Source: Nonomuraea roseoviolacea subsp. carminata (GTDB taxonomy: Bacteria > Actinomycetota > Actinomycetes > Streptosporangiales > Streptosporangiaceae). From it: 64,000 nucleotides of DNA. The DNA lies in contig NZ_JAMZEC010000001.1 of the NCBI RefSeq assembly GCF_024172185.1, positions 2,294,001-2,358,000 on the forward strand. Direction: 5' to 3'. Shown here one piece after another: positions 43,683-50,989 of this stretch. A program made the translations under genes and the position numbers. Position 1 is the first letter of the stretch; every line of letters starts with the position of its first letter. The notes under the pieces were generated by a model. The model made no database searches and was not told the DNA's origin. It worked only from the letters and a program-made list of their open reading frames with translations.

Positions 43683-46574
43683 TCACGGGGTGAGCCGCAG
43701 GTCCCTGAGCCGCAGGTCGCCCTTGAAGACGACGTACAGGTCGCCCTTCCCGGGCCGCACCGTGGCGCTCGCCGTCCCGTACCGGTAGACGCCGCCCGTG
43801 GCCGGCACCTGCGCGGTGCCGAGCAGCGCGCCGGTGGGCGAGCCGAGCCGCAGCTCGACCGAGCCGCCGCCGGCCGAGGCGACGCCCGCCGTGAGGCGGG
43901 AGCCCCACGAGGCGCCCGTGAACGAGATCCAGTCACCCGCCGACCCGGCCACGACGTCGCCGCGGACCTTGGTCTCGTCGGCGAACTCCACCCCGGAGTA
44001 GCCGTCGAAGTCCATGGCGCGGGTGGCCTCGGCGAGGTCGCGCACCGGGACGGTCTCGCCGGCGACCTGGAGCGTCGTCCGGGCCCGGACCTGGTCGGAG
44101 GAGGAGCCGACGAGCACGTCGTGCGTGGCGGTCTCCACCACCCACCTGCCCCGGGTGTGGTCCCACACGGCCAGGTCCGAGCGCCTGAGCGGGAACGTCA
44201 CGGTTCTGCTCTGGCCCGGGTTCAGCGCGATCCGCTGGAAGCCGCGCAACTGCTTGACCGGCTGCTGGAAGCGGGAGCGCTGCTGGTGGGTGTAGAGCTG
44301 GACGACCTCCTCGCCCTTCACCTTGCCGGTGTTGGTGACCTTGACGCTGACCCGCTCGCCCTGGACGCGCAGGCCCTGGTAGCCGAAGGTCGTGTAGCTG
44401 AGGCCGTGGCCGAAGGCGTAGAGCGGCCGGCCCCGGTGGTACAGGTACGTCATGCCGGTTTTGACCAGGTCGTAGTCGAAGCGGCTGGGCAGGTCGTCCG
44501 TGGCGTACCACGTCTGGGTGAGCCGCCCGGCCGGGTTGACGTCGCCGAAGAGCACGTCGGCGACCGCGTGGCCGGTCTCGGCGCCGGCGTGGGTGGTCCA
44601 CAGCAGGGTCGGCGCGTCCACGATGACCGGATAGCTGGTCTCCAGCACGACCACGGTCCTCGGGTTGGCCTTGCGCACGGCGTCGATCAGCCGCCGCTGC
44701 CCCTCGCCGAGCTGGAGGTTGTCGCGGTCGTGGAACTCGCGGGCCGCGACGAACGGGTGGCTGCCGACCACCACGACCGCCACCTCGGCCTTGCGGGCCT
44801 GCTCGGCAGCCGCGGCGACGCCGTCGGAGACGACCTCCTTGGCGAAGCGGGCCGCCTGCGCCTTGGGGGCCAGGCCGAGCGTGCCGTCGGCGCTGACGCT
44901 CACGTACGGGTCGGGCAGGCCGTACCAGCTCTCGACGCTCTCGTAGCCGGCGTAGCGGACCAGGTAGGAGCCGTCGCCCTGCCTCTCCATCGCGAACTGC
45001 TGCTGGACGTACCAGCCGTCGGGCTCGGCGTCGTCGGTGTCGAGCGAGCGCCAGTCGCCGCCGAGCAGCTTGCCGTTGCCGGCGTTGCGCAGCGTGGAGA
45101 CGCCGCCGGTCCAGTCGGTCAGGTCCCACTGGGAGGCGGGGGTGGGGGCGGTGTCCACGAGGGCGGCGTTGTCGTCGGGGCCGGTGCCGGTGGCCGTGAG
45201 GTACCTGCCGGTGCCGAGGTGCTTGAGCGCGATCCGCTCCAGCCCGGCGCCGGTCGTGACGTCGGCGACGCGTTCCTTGATCCCGTCGAGCGGGGTCACC
45301 TGGTAGGCCGCCTGCCCGCCGTACCAGTCGCGGTGGAGGCGGTCGGCCAGCGGGCCGACGACGGCGGCGCTCTTCGGCCCGGCGAGCGGGAGCACGCCGG
45401 AGTTGCGCAGCAGCACGGCCGCCTTCCCGGCGGTCTCGCGGTTCAGCCTCCGGTGCGCGGGGCTGTCGATCACATCCTTGGTGATCTTCTTGTACGGCCC
45501 GCCGTCGGGGTCGAAGTGGCCGAGCCGGAACCGGATCGACAGCACGTGGCGCACGGCGTCGTCCACGTCGGCCTGGGTGAGCAGGCCGCGGTCCAGGGCG
45601 CTCTGGAGGAGCTGCGCGGTCGGCCCGGGGTTGCTGTCGTCCACGGTGTAGCTGTCGAGGCCGGCCTTGAGCGCCGCGGCGAACGCCTCGGGCTTGTCGT
45701 CGTAGTACTTCTCCAGCTCGGTCAGCGCGTACGGGCCCCAGGCGTCGCTGACGTTGTAGAGCGTCTTGTCCGTCCAGGACCGGACGGCGTCGTCCAGGTC
45801 GGGGTTGACGTGGTTGGGCCGGCCGTTGACCAGGTTGTAGGAGGCCATGACGCCGGTCGCGGCGTCGGCGGAGATCGCCGCCCGGAACGCCTTCTCGTAG
45901 TACTCGTGCCTGAGCTTGGGCGTCAGGTTGGAGGAGGTCACGCCGCGGTCGGTCTCGTTGTTGTAGGCGAGGTAGTGCTTGAGCACCGGCGCCGTCTTCA
46001 GGTGGAGGGGGTCGTCACCCTGCAGGCCCTTGCCGTACGCGGTGGAGACGGCGCCGGTCAGCAGCGGGTCCTCGGAGTAGCCCTCCTCGTTACGCCCGGC
46101 CCGGGGGTCGCGCAGGAGGTCCACGACCGGCGCCCACACCTGGAGCCCCCACAAGGTGGGGTTGACGGCGTTGTAGCCGCGCGCCTCGTCGCCCACGGCC
46201 GAGCCGACCCGCTTGATCAGGTCCGGGTCCCAGGTGCTGGCCAGCCCGACGGCCTGCGGGAAGACTGTGCCGCTGGCGAACTTCTGCTTCCAGCCGTCGT
46301 CGAGGTCGTTCGACCAGGCGACGCCGTGCAGCGCCTCGGTGCCGTTCTTGTGGTACGGGACGCCGAGGCGCGGGATGGCCTGCTGCGACTGGTGGAGCAG
46401 GCCCAGCTTCTCGGGCAGCGTGAGCCGGCCGAGCAGGTCGTCGATCCGCCGCTCCAGCGGCAGGGCGGGATCACGGAAGGGCGGCTCCTCGGCGGCCTGC
46501 GCGGGCGCGGCCAGGAACGAGGCCGCCAGCGCGAGGACGGCCAGGAGGGAGGTGCGGCGTAAGCGTGGGGGCAT
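43683..46574 (-). CDS. Secreted GH3 family beta-glucosidase
   Basis: A 963-residue protein with a signal peptide (1-27, ending PAQA). The GH3 barrel shows KHYLAYNNETDRGVTSSN and the nucleophile Asp277 in LYNVSDAWGPYAL. As in the cluster A GH3, a beta-trefoil-like segment is inserted between the GH3 domains (VSTLRNAGNGKLLGGDW..). The fibronectin-III-like domain (VKVTNTGKVKGEEVVQLY) and a C-terminal carbohydrate-binding-like domain follow. It probably removes terminal glucose from oligosaccharides released by the GH74 enzyme. It lies 21 bp after the second permease gene in the same operon. Confidence 0.87.
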   Translation of the reverse strand: MPPRLRRTSLLAVLALAASFLAAPAQAAEEPPFRDPALPLERRIDDLLGRLTLPEKLGLLHQSQQAIPRLGVPYHKNGTEALHGVAWSNDLDDGWKQKFASGTVFPQAVGLASTWDPDLIKRVGSAVGDEARGYNAVNPTLWGLQVWAPVVDLLRDPRAGRNEEGYSEDPLLTGAVSTAYGKGLQGDDPLHLKTAPVLKHYLAYNNETDRGVTSSNLTPKLRHEYYEKAFRAAISADAATGVMASYNLVNGRPNHVNPDLDDAVRSWTDKTLYNVSDAWGPYALTELEKYYDDKPEAFAAALKAGLDSYTVDDSNPGPTAQLLQSALDRGLLTQADVDDAVRHVLSIRFRLGHFDPDGGPYKKITKDVIDSPAHRRLNRETAGKAAVLLRNSGVLPLAGPKSAAVVGPLADRLHRDWYGGQAAYQVTPLDGIKERVADVTTGAGLERIALKHLGTGRYLTATGTGPDDNAALVDTAPTPASQWDLTDWTGGVSTLRNAGNGKLLGGDWRSLDTDDAEPDGWYVQQQFAMERQGDGSYLVRYAGYESVESWYGLPDPYVSVSADGTLGLAPKAQAARFAKEVVSDGVAAAAEQARKAEVAVVVVGSHPFVAAREFHDRDNLQLGEGQRRLIDAVRKANPRTVVVLETSYPVIVDAPTLLWTTHAGAETGHAVADVLFGDVNPAGRLTQTWYATDDLPSRFDYDLVKTGMTYLYHRGRPLYAFGHGLSYTTFGYQGLRVQGERVSVKVTNTGKVKGEEVVQLYTHQQRSRFQQPVKQLRGFQRIALNPGQSRTVTFPLRRSDLAVWDHTRGRWVVETATHDVLVGSSSDQVRARTTLQVAGETVPVRDLAEATRAMDFDGYSGVEFADETKVRGDVVAGSAGDWISFTGASWGSRLTAGVASAGGGSVELRLGSPTGALLGTAQVPATGGVYRYGTASATVRPGKGDLYVVFKGDLRLRDLRLTP

Positions 46575-46595
46575 GGCTGCTCCAGTGCGGGAGGC

Positions 46596-47420
46596 TCACT
46601 TGACGGCGCCGACCGTGACGCCTCGGGTGAGCGTGCGTTGGAAGATCAGGAAGAACGCGACCGCCGGGACGATGCCGAGCAGCGCCGAGGCGCTGGACAT
46701 GGTGGCGTCCATGTACTTCTCGCCCTGCAGGACTCCGAGGGCGACGGGTACCGTCTGGTTGTCGTTGGAGATGAGGAAGATGAGCGGCAGGAAGAACTCG
46801 TTCCACGTCCAGATGAAGAAGAAGATCAGCAGGACGTTGATCGTGGGGCGGCTGATGGGCACCACGATCCGCCACAGGGCACGGAAGCGGCCCGCGCCGT
46901 CGATGGCCGCCGCCTCCAGGATCTCCCGGGGGAACTGGCCGAGGACGGCGCTGAGCAGGTAGGTGCCGAACGCGGCCTGGATCGCGGTGAACACGATGAT
47001 CACCGAGAGCTTGGAGTCGTAGAGGCCCACCTCCTTCGACAGGTAGTAGAGGGGGTAGGCCAGCGCCTCCTGCGGCAGCGTGTTGCCCACGAGGAACAGC
47101 ACGAGGATCCACAGCCGGCCGCGCACCCGCCCGATGCCCAGCGCGTACGCGTTGAGCACCGACAGCACGACCGCGAGCACCGCCACCGAGCCGCTGATGA
47201 CGAGGCTGTTCCAGAGCTTGCCGCCGAAGTCGACGCGCCTCCAGAAGTCGGCGATGCCCTGGAGGTACAGCTCGCCCGGCAGGCTGAGCGGCCCTTCGGC
47301 GCCGTACTCCGCCGGCGACTTCACCGCGTTGACCGCCACGACCAGGAACGGGAACAGCATCACCGCGGCCAGCACGACCAGCGCCGCCAGCACGGCCCAC
47401 CGGCCCGGCCCCGCCCTCAT
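46596..47420 (-). CDS. ABC sugar permease (CUT1, MalG-like)
   Basis: A 274-residue protein with six membrane helices and the EAA motif LEAAAIDGAGRFRALWRIVVPISRP. It ends with the conserved QRTLTRGVTVGAVK. The start overlaps the preceding permease by 4 bp. It forms the channel with the gene at 47417-48280. Confidence 0.9.
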   Translation of the reverse strand: MRAGPGRWAVLAALVVLAAVMLFPFLVVAVNAVKSPAEYGAEGPLSLPGELYLQGIADFWRRVDFGGKLWNSLVISGSVAVLAVVLSVLNAYALGIGRVRGRLWILVLFLVGNTLPQEALAYPLYYLSKEVGLYDSKLSVIIVFTAIQAAFGTYLLSAVLGQFPREILEAAAIDGAGRFRALWRIVVPISRPTINVLLIFFFIWTWNEFFLPLIFLISNDNQTVPVALGVLQGEKYMDATMSSASALLGIVPAVAFFLIFQRTLTRGVTVGAVK

Positions 47421-48280
47421 GACTCACGCTCCTGCACGCGCAGGAACAGGAACGTCACCACGATGATGATCAGGGCGAGCACCGTGGCGATGGCCGAGCC
47501 GTAGCCGACGTTGCTCTTCTGGAAGAAGCTCAGATACGAGAAGTACGACGGCACCATCGTGGCGTTGCCCGGCCCGCCGCGCGTCAGCACGTAGATCGGC
47601 CCGAACACCTTGAGCGCCGCGATCGTGCAGGTCAGCAGCACCACGAACGTCTCCGGCCGGATCTGCGGGATCGTGATGTGCCAGAACCTGCGCCACCACG
47701 ACGCCCCGTCGATCTCGGCCGCCTCGTGCAGCGCCGGGTCCACCCGCTGGAGCCCGGCCATGAAGATGACCACCGGGTAGCCGAGCTGGAACCACACCAT
47801 GACCGCCATGACCGTGGCCAGCGCCAGGTCGGGGTCACCGAGCCAGTCCAGCTTGAGCCCGAAGATCTCGTTGACCGCGCCGTACGACGGGTGCAGCATC
47901 CAGCCCCACACGACGCCGGCCACCGCCACGGGCAGCACCTGCGGCAGGTAGTACGCCGCCCGCAGCGCGGCGGCCGTGCGGGCGCCGAACCTGCGGCCGA
48001 TGTAGTCGAACAGGACGGCCGCGAGGAGCAGGCCGAGCGCCGTGGGCACGATCGCCATGGCCACGATGAGGCCGACGTTGTGCTGGAAGGACTGCCAGAA
48101 GCGCTCGTCGTCGAGCAGCCGGGTGTAGTTGTCCAGCCCCACCCAGCGCGGCGTGCCGACGCCCGACCAGCGGGTGAAGCTCGTGGCGACGTTCATGACG
48201 AACGGCGCCACGATCACGGCGAGGAACAGGACCAGGCTGGGGGCCAGATACCACCAGTAGCCCTTGGTGCGAGCCCTCAT
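47417..48280 (-). CDS. ABC sugar permease (CUT1, MalF-like)
   Basis: A 287-residue protein with six membrane helices and the EAA motif HEAAEIDGASWWRRFWHITIPQIRP. It begins directly after the stop of the binding-protein gene (adjacent bases) and overlaps the next permease by ATGA. No ATPase gene is in the cluster. Confidence 0.9.
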   Translation of the reverse strand: MRARTKGYWWYLAPSLVLFLAVIVAPFVMNVATSFTRWSGVGTPRWVGLDNYTRLLDDERFWQSFQHNVGLIVAMAIVPTALGLLLAAVLFDYIGRRFGARTAAALRAAYYLPQVLPVAVAGVVWGWMLHPSYGAVNEIFGLKLDWLGDPDLALATVMAVMVWFQLGYPVVIFMAGLQRVDPALHEAAEIDGASWWRRFWHITIPQIRPETFVVLLTCTIAALKVFGPIYVLTRGGPGNATMVPSYFSYLSFFQKSNVGYGSAIATVLALIIIVVTFLFLRVQERES

Positions 48281-49600
48281 CTAGTTGCCGATGTCGGCGA
48301 GGTTGTCCTCGTACGGCTTGGCCAGCTCGTCCAGCACCTGGGCCGGCGGCTTGCTGCCGTTGACGAGGTTCTGCACGCCCGCCACCATCACGTCGTAGTA
48401 GCCGGGCGCCGGCCAGTCGGGGTAGAAGGCCAGGCCGTCGGCGGCGGTGAGCTTGTTGAAGCTCTCGATCAGCTCCTTGCTCCGCGGGTCGGTGATCGCG
48501 GCCGGGTCGGCGGCCACGGGGACGCCGCCGGAGTTGCCCAGCAGGTTCTGGATGTCCTTGCTCATCGTGATGTCGATGAAGTCGTAGGCGAGGTCCTTGT
48601 TCGCCGACTTCTCGGGGACGACCCACACGTTGCCGCTGGAGCCGGGCGACATGGTGGCGCCGGGGAACAGGAAGTGGCCCCACTCGAACTTCTTGATCTC
48701 GGAGGCGAACCGGCCGTACCACCAGCTCCCGCTGATCATCATGGGGTACGTGCCCTTCATGAAGGCGACGCCCATGTCCTCGGCCTTGAGCCCGGCCGCG
48801 TTCTTGTCCAGGTAGCCCTTCTTCACCCAGTCGGCCAGGGTCTGCGCGCCGTAGGTGAACTCGGGCCCGTGGAAGTCCACCTTGCCCTTGTACGACTGGA
48901 AGGCGTCCACCCACGGCCGCTGCGCCTTGGTGAGGGCGAGCTGGTAGAAGATCTGCTGGGCGGGGTACTCGGCGCCGGCCGTGGCGATGGGCGTCACGCC
49001 GGCCTTGACGAACGTGTCGAGCGCCGCCGTGAGCTCGTCGAACGTGCTCGGCACCTTGACGCCGTGCTTGGCGAACAGGTCCTTGTTGTAATAGACCATC
49101 ACGAACTCGCCGTAGTTGGGCACGCCGTACCACTTGCCGGAGCCCATGACGCCCCGGTCGTCGTACTTCGCTGTCACCTGGAGGCCGCCGGGCAGCAGCT
49201 TGTCCCAGCCGCGCTTGGTGGCCTGCTCGCTCAGGTCGGCCAGCAGCCCCTGCTTGGACAGCAGGCCGGCGGTGGCGTTGCCCTTGTTGTACTCCATGAC
49301 GTCGGGCGCCTCGTCGGAGTTGAGCACCATGCTCGCGGTCTTCTGGATCTGCTCGAAGCCCTTCTCCTCGAACTTCACGGTCACGCCGGGGTGCGCCGCC
49401 TCGAACCGCTTGACCGCCTCGGCCCACGCCTTGCCCATGGCGCTGTCGGCCGTCTCGTAGTGCCAGAGCTTGAGCACGCGCGGCTCGCCGCTCGCGGCGG
49501 TCTTCCCGCCGTCGCCCGCGTCACCCGAACCGCCGGACCCGCAGGCCGCGAGCGCCAGCGCCACGGCGGCCAGCACCGCGACGCCCATCGACTTTTTCAT
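48281..49600 (-). CDS. ABC importer sugar-binding lipoprotein (CUT1)
   Basis: A 439-residue protein. A Sec signal with lipobox LAAC (Cys20) shows it is a lipoprotein. The mature domain is a typical CUT1 binding protein (LKLWHYETADSAMGKAWAEAVKRFEAAHPGV..). ATG 49600 is immediately next to TnpB element copy 2. Its GGAGG ribosome-binding site, six bases before the ATG, comes from the element. The original ribosome-binding site was probably AGGAG inside the end of the alpha-xylosidase gene. It likely binds xyloglucan-derived or related oligosaccharides. Confidence 0.88.
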   Translation of the reverse strand: MKKSMGVAVLAAVALALAACGSGGSGDAGDGGKTAASGEPRVLKLWHYETADSAMGKAWAEAVKRFEAAHPGVTVKFEEKGFEQIQKTASMVLNSDEAPDVMEYNKGNATAGLLSKQGLLADLSEQATKRGWDKLLPGGLQVTAKYDDRGVMGSGKWYGVPNYGEFVMVYYNKDLFAKHGVKVPSTFDELTAALDTFVKAGVTPIATAGAEYPAQQIFYQLALTKAQRPWVDAFQSYKGKVDFHGPEFTYGAQTLADWVKKGYLDKNAAGLKAEDMGVAFMKGTYPMMISGSWWYGRFASEIKKFEWGHFLFPGATMSPGSSGNVWVVPEKSANKDLAYDFIDITMSKDIQNLLGNSGGVPVAADPAAITDPRSKELIESFNKLTAADGLAFYPDWPAPGYYDVMVAGVQNLVNGSKPPAQVLDELAKPYEDNLADIGN

Positions 49601-49760
49601 CAGATACCTCCGAGGAGACCCCTGCCTTCAGGCGAGGGAGAAATCGGATCATCCCTGCTGAGCAGGGCAAGGGCGGGCGATCTGCCGCCGGGCGGCTCGC
49701 TGTCAACGCAAACAGGCCACCGGTCAGCTGATCCCGCGGCAGGCTATGAGGGTGCCGCGC

Positions 49761-50861
49761 ATGATGAAGCGGGCCTACAAGTACCGCTTCTACCCGACTC
49801 CCGGGCAGGCCACAGAGCTTGCCCGGACCTTCGGCTGCGTGCGACTGGTCTACAACAAGGCTCTGGAAGAACGGACCCGCGTCTACACCTTGCACGGGCG
49901 CCGTGTCTCCTACGTGGAGACCTCTGCGGCGCTGACGGCGTGGAAGAAGACACCGGAGCTCTCGTTCCTGGGCGAGGTGTCGTCGGTACCGTTGCAGCAG
50001 GCGCTGCGCCACCTCCAGGCAGCGTTCGTGAACTTCTTCGCGCGTCGCGCCAAGTACCCCGTCTTCAAGGCGCGCAAGAAGTCTCGCGCGAGCGCTGAAT
50101 ACACCCGCAGCGCGTTCCGATGGCGAGACGGTCGGCTCACCCTGGCGAAAATGGACGCGCCGCTGGACATCGTGTGGTCGCGCCCGCTGCCGGAAGGCGC
50201 GCAGCCGTCCACGGTCACCGTGTCGAAGGACGCGGCCGGGCGCTGGTTCGTATCCCTTCTGGTAGAAGAAGCCATCACGCCGCTGCCACCGGCCGAGCGG
50301 TCGGTGGGCGTCGACGCGGGTATCACGGCGCTGGTCACTCTCTCGACCGGCGAGAAGATCGCCAACCCGACGTTCGAGCGGGCCGACCGGCGCAAGCTGG
50401 CCCGTGCCCAGCGGGTACTCGCCCGCAAACAGAAGGAATCCAACAACCGGATCAAGGCTCGGCTGCGCGTGGCGAAGGTGTACACCCGGATCGCCGACCG
50501 CCGCCGGGACTTCCTGCACAAGGTCACCACACGGCTCGTTCGCGAGAATCAAGTGATCGCCGTGGAAGACCTGACGGTGCGCAACATGGTCAAGAACCGC
50601 TCGCTGGCCGGCGCCATCGCGGATGCGTCCTGGCGGGATCTGCGGATGATGCTGGAGTACAAGGCGGCCTGGTACGGGCGCACGCTGGTAGCGGTGGACC
50701 GCTGGTTTCCCTCCTCCAAGCTGTGCTCGGCCTGTGGGACCATGCGCGACAAGATGCCGCTGAACGTCCGTGAGTGGACCTGTCCCGCCTGCGGCGAGAC
50801 GCATGACCGGGACGTCAACGCGGCACGCAACGTGCTCGCCGCCGGGCTGGCGGAGAGCTGA
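49761..50861 (+). CDS. tnpB: TnpB RNA-guided nuclease, copy 2
   Basis: 366 residues from ATG 49761; an in-frame ATG 49746 is the alternative. The start is chosen for the TGAGGG site eight bases before it and because copy 1 has no counterpart of 49746. The RuvC acids lie in VGVDAGITALVTLSTG, VIAVEDLTVRNMVKNRSLAG and DRDVNAARN. The zinc finger CSAC..CPAC is complete. An N-terminal KRAYKYRFYPTPGQ domain and a basic central region bind the guide RNA. It should be functional by motif content. It differs from copy 1 by scattered substitutions, so the two are not a recent duplication. Confidence 0.9.
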   Translation: MMKRAYKYRFYPTPGQATELARTFGCVRLVYNKALEERTRVYTLHGRRVSYVETSAALTAWKKTPELSFLGEVSSVPLQQALRHLQAAFVNFFARRAKYPVFKARKKSRASAEYTRSAFRWRDGRLTLAKMDAPLDIVWSRPLPEGAQPSTVTVSKDAAGRWFVSLLVEEAITPLPPAERSVGVDAGITALVTLSTGEKIANPTFERADRRKLARAQRVLARKQKESNNRIKARLRVAKVYTRIADRRRDFLHKVTTRLVRENQVIAVEDLTVRNMVKNRSLAGAIADASWRDLRMMLEYKAAWYGRTLVAVDRWFPSSKLCSACGTMRDKMPLNVREWTCPACGETHDRDVNAARNVLAAGLAES

Positions 50862-50989
50862 AACGCCTGTGGAGCTGGTGTAAGACCTCAACGAGAGTCC
50901 TCTCGGGAGGGCGACCGGCGACGAAGCAGGAAGGCCGACCGGCGACGGTTGGAATGCCCTCCCTTCGCTTCGGGGAGGGTGGAGGTCAA
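50862..50989 (+). ncRNA. Predicted omega (reRNA) of TnpB copy 2, 3' part
   Basis: The region from the tnpB stop to the right end contains paired CCGGCGAC repeats and the terminal CCCTCCC/GGGAGGG hairpin. It is conserved with copy 1. By analogy with studied TnpB elements the guide RNA ends here and continues into the flank, so the guide would read the 3' end of the alpha-xylosidase gene (antisense). Confidence 0.5.

Larger units (their letters stand above)
49601..50989 (+). mobile_element. TnpB-only IS200/IS605-type element, copy 2
   Basis: This 1389-bp element lies between the alpha-xylosidase and binding-protein genes, antisense to both. The left end follows TTCAT (49596-49600) and begins CAGATACCTCCGAGGAGACC. 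It has a CCCTGC-TGA-GCAGGG hairpin (49653-49667). The right end carries a CCCTCCC..GGGAGGG hairpin and ends GTCAA at 50989. A 15-base stretch at the left end is identical to copy 1, and the tnpB genes are similar throughout but clearly diverged. No tnpA is present. Boundaries may shift by one base. Confidence 0.85.

Noticed and set aside
43488..46562. A 1024-codon plus-strand frame
   Set aside because: It is antisense to the secreted GH3 gene, which has a signal peptide and catalytic motifs. The opposite frame is low-complexity.
49601..50989. A tnpA (HUH transposase) gene in either element
   Set aside because: No second reading frame with an HUH motif is present in the ~1.38-kb elements; only tnpB and the ends are found.
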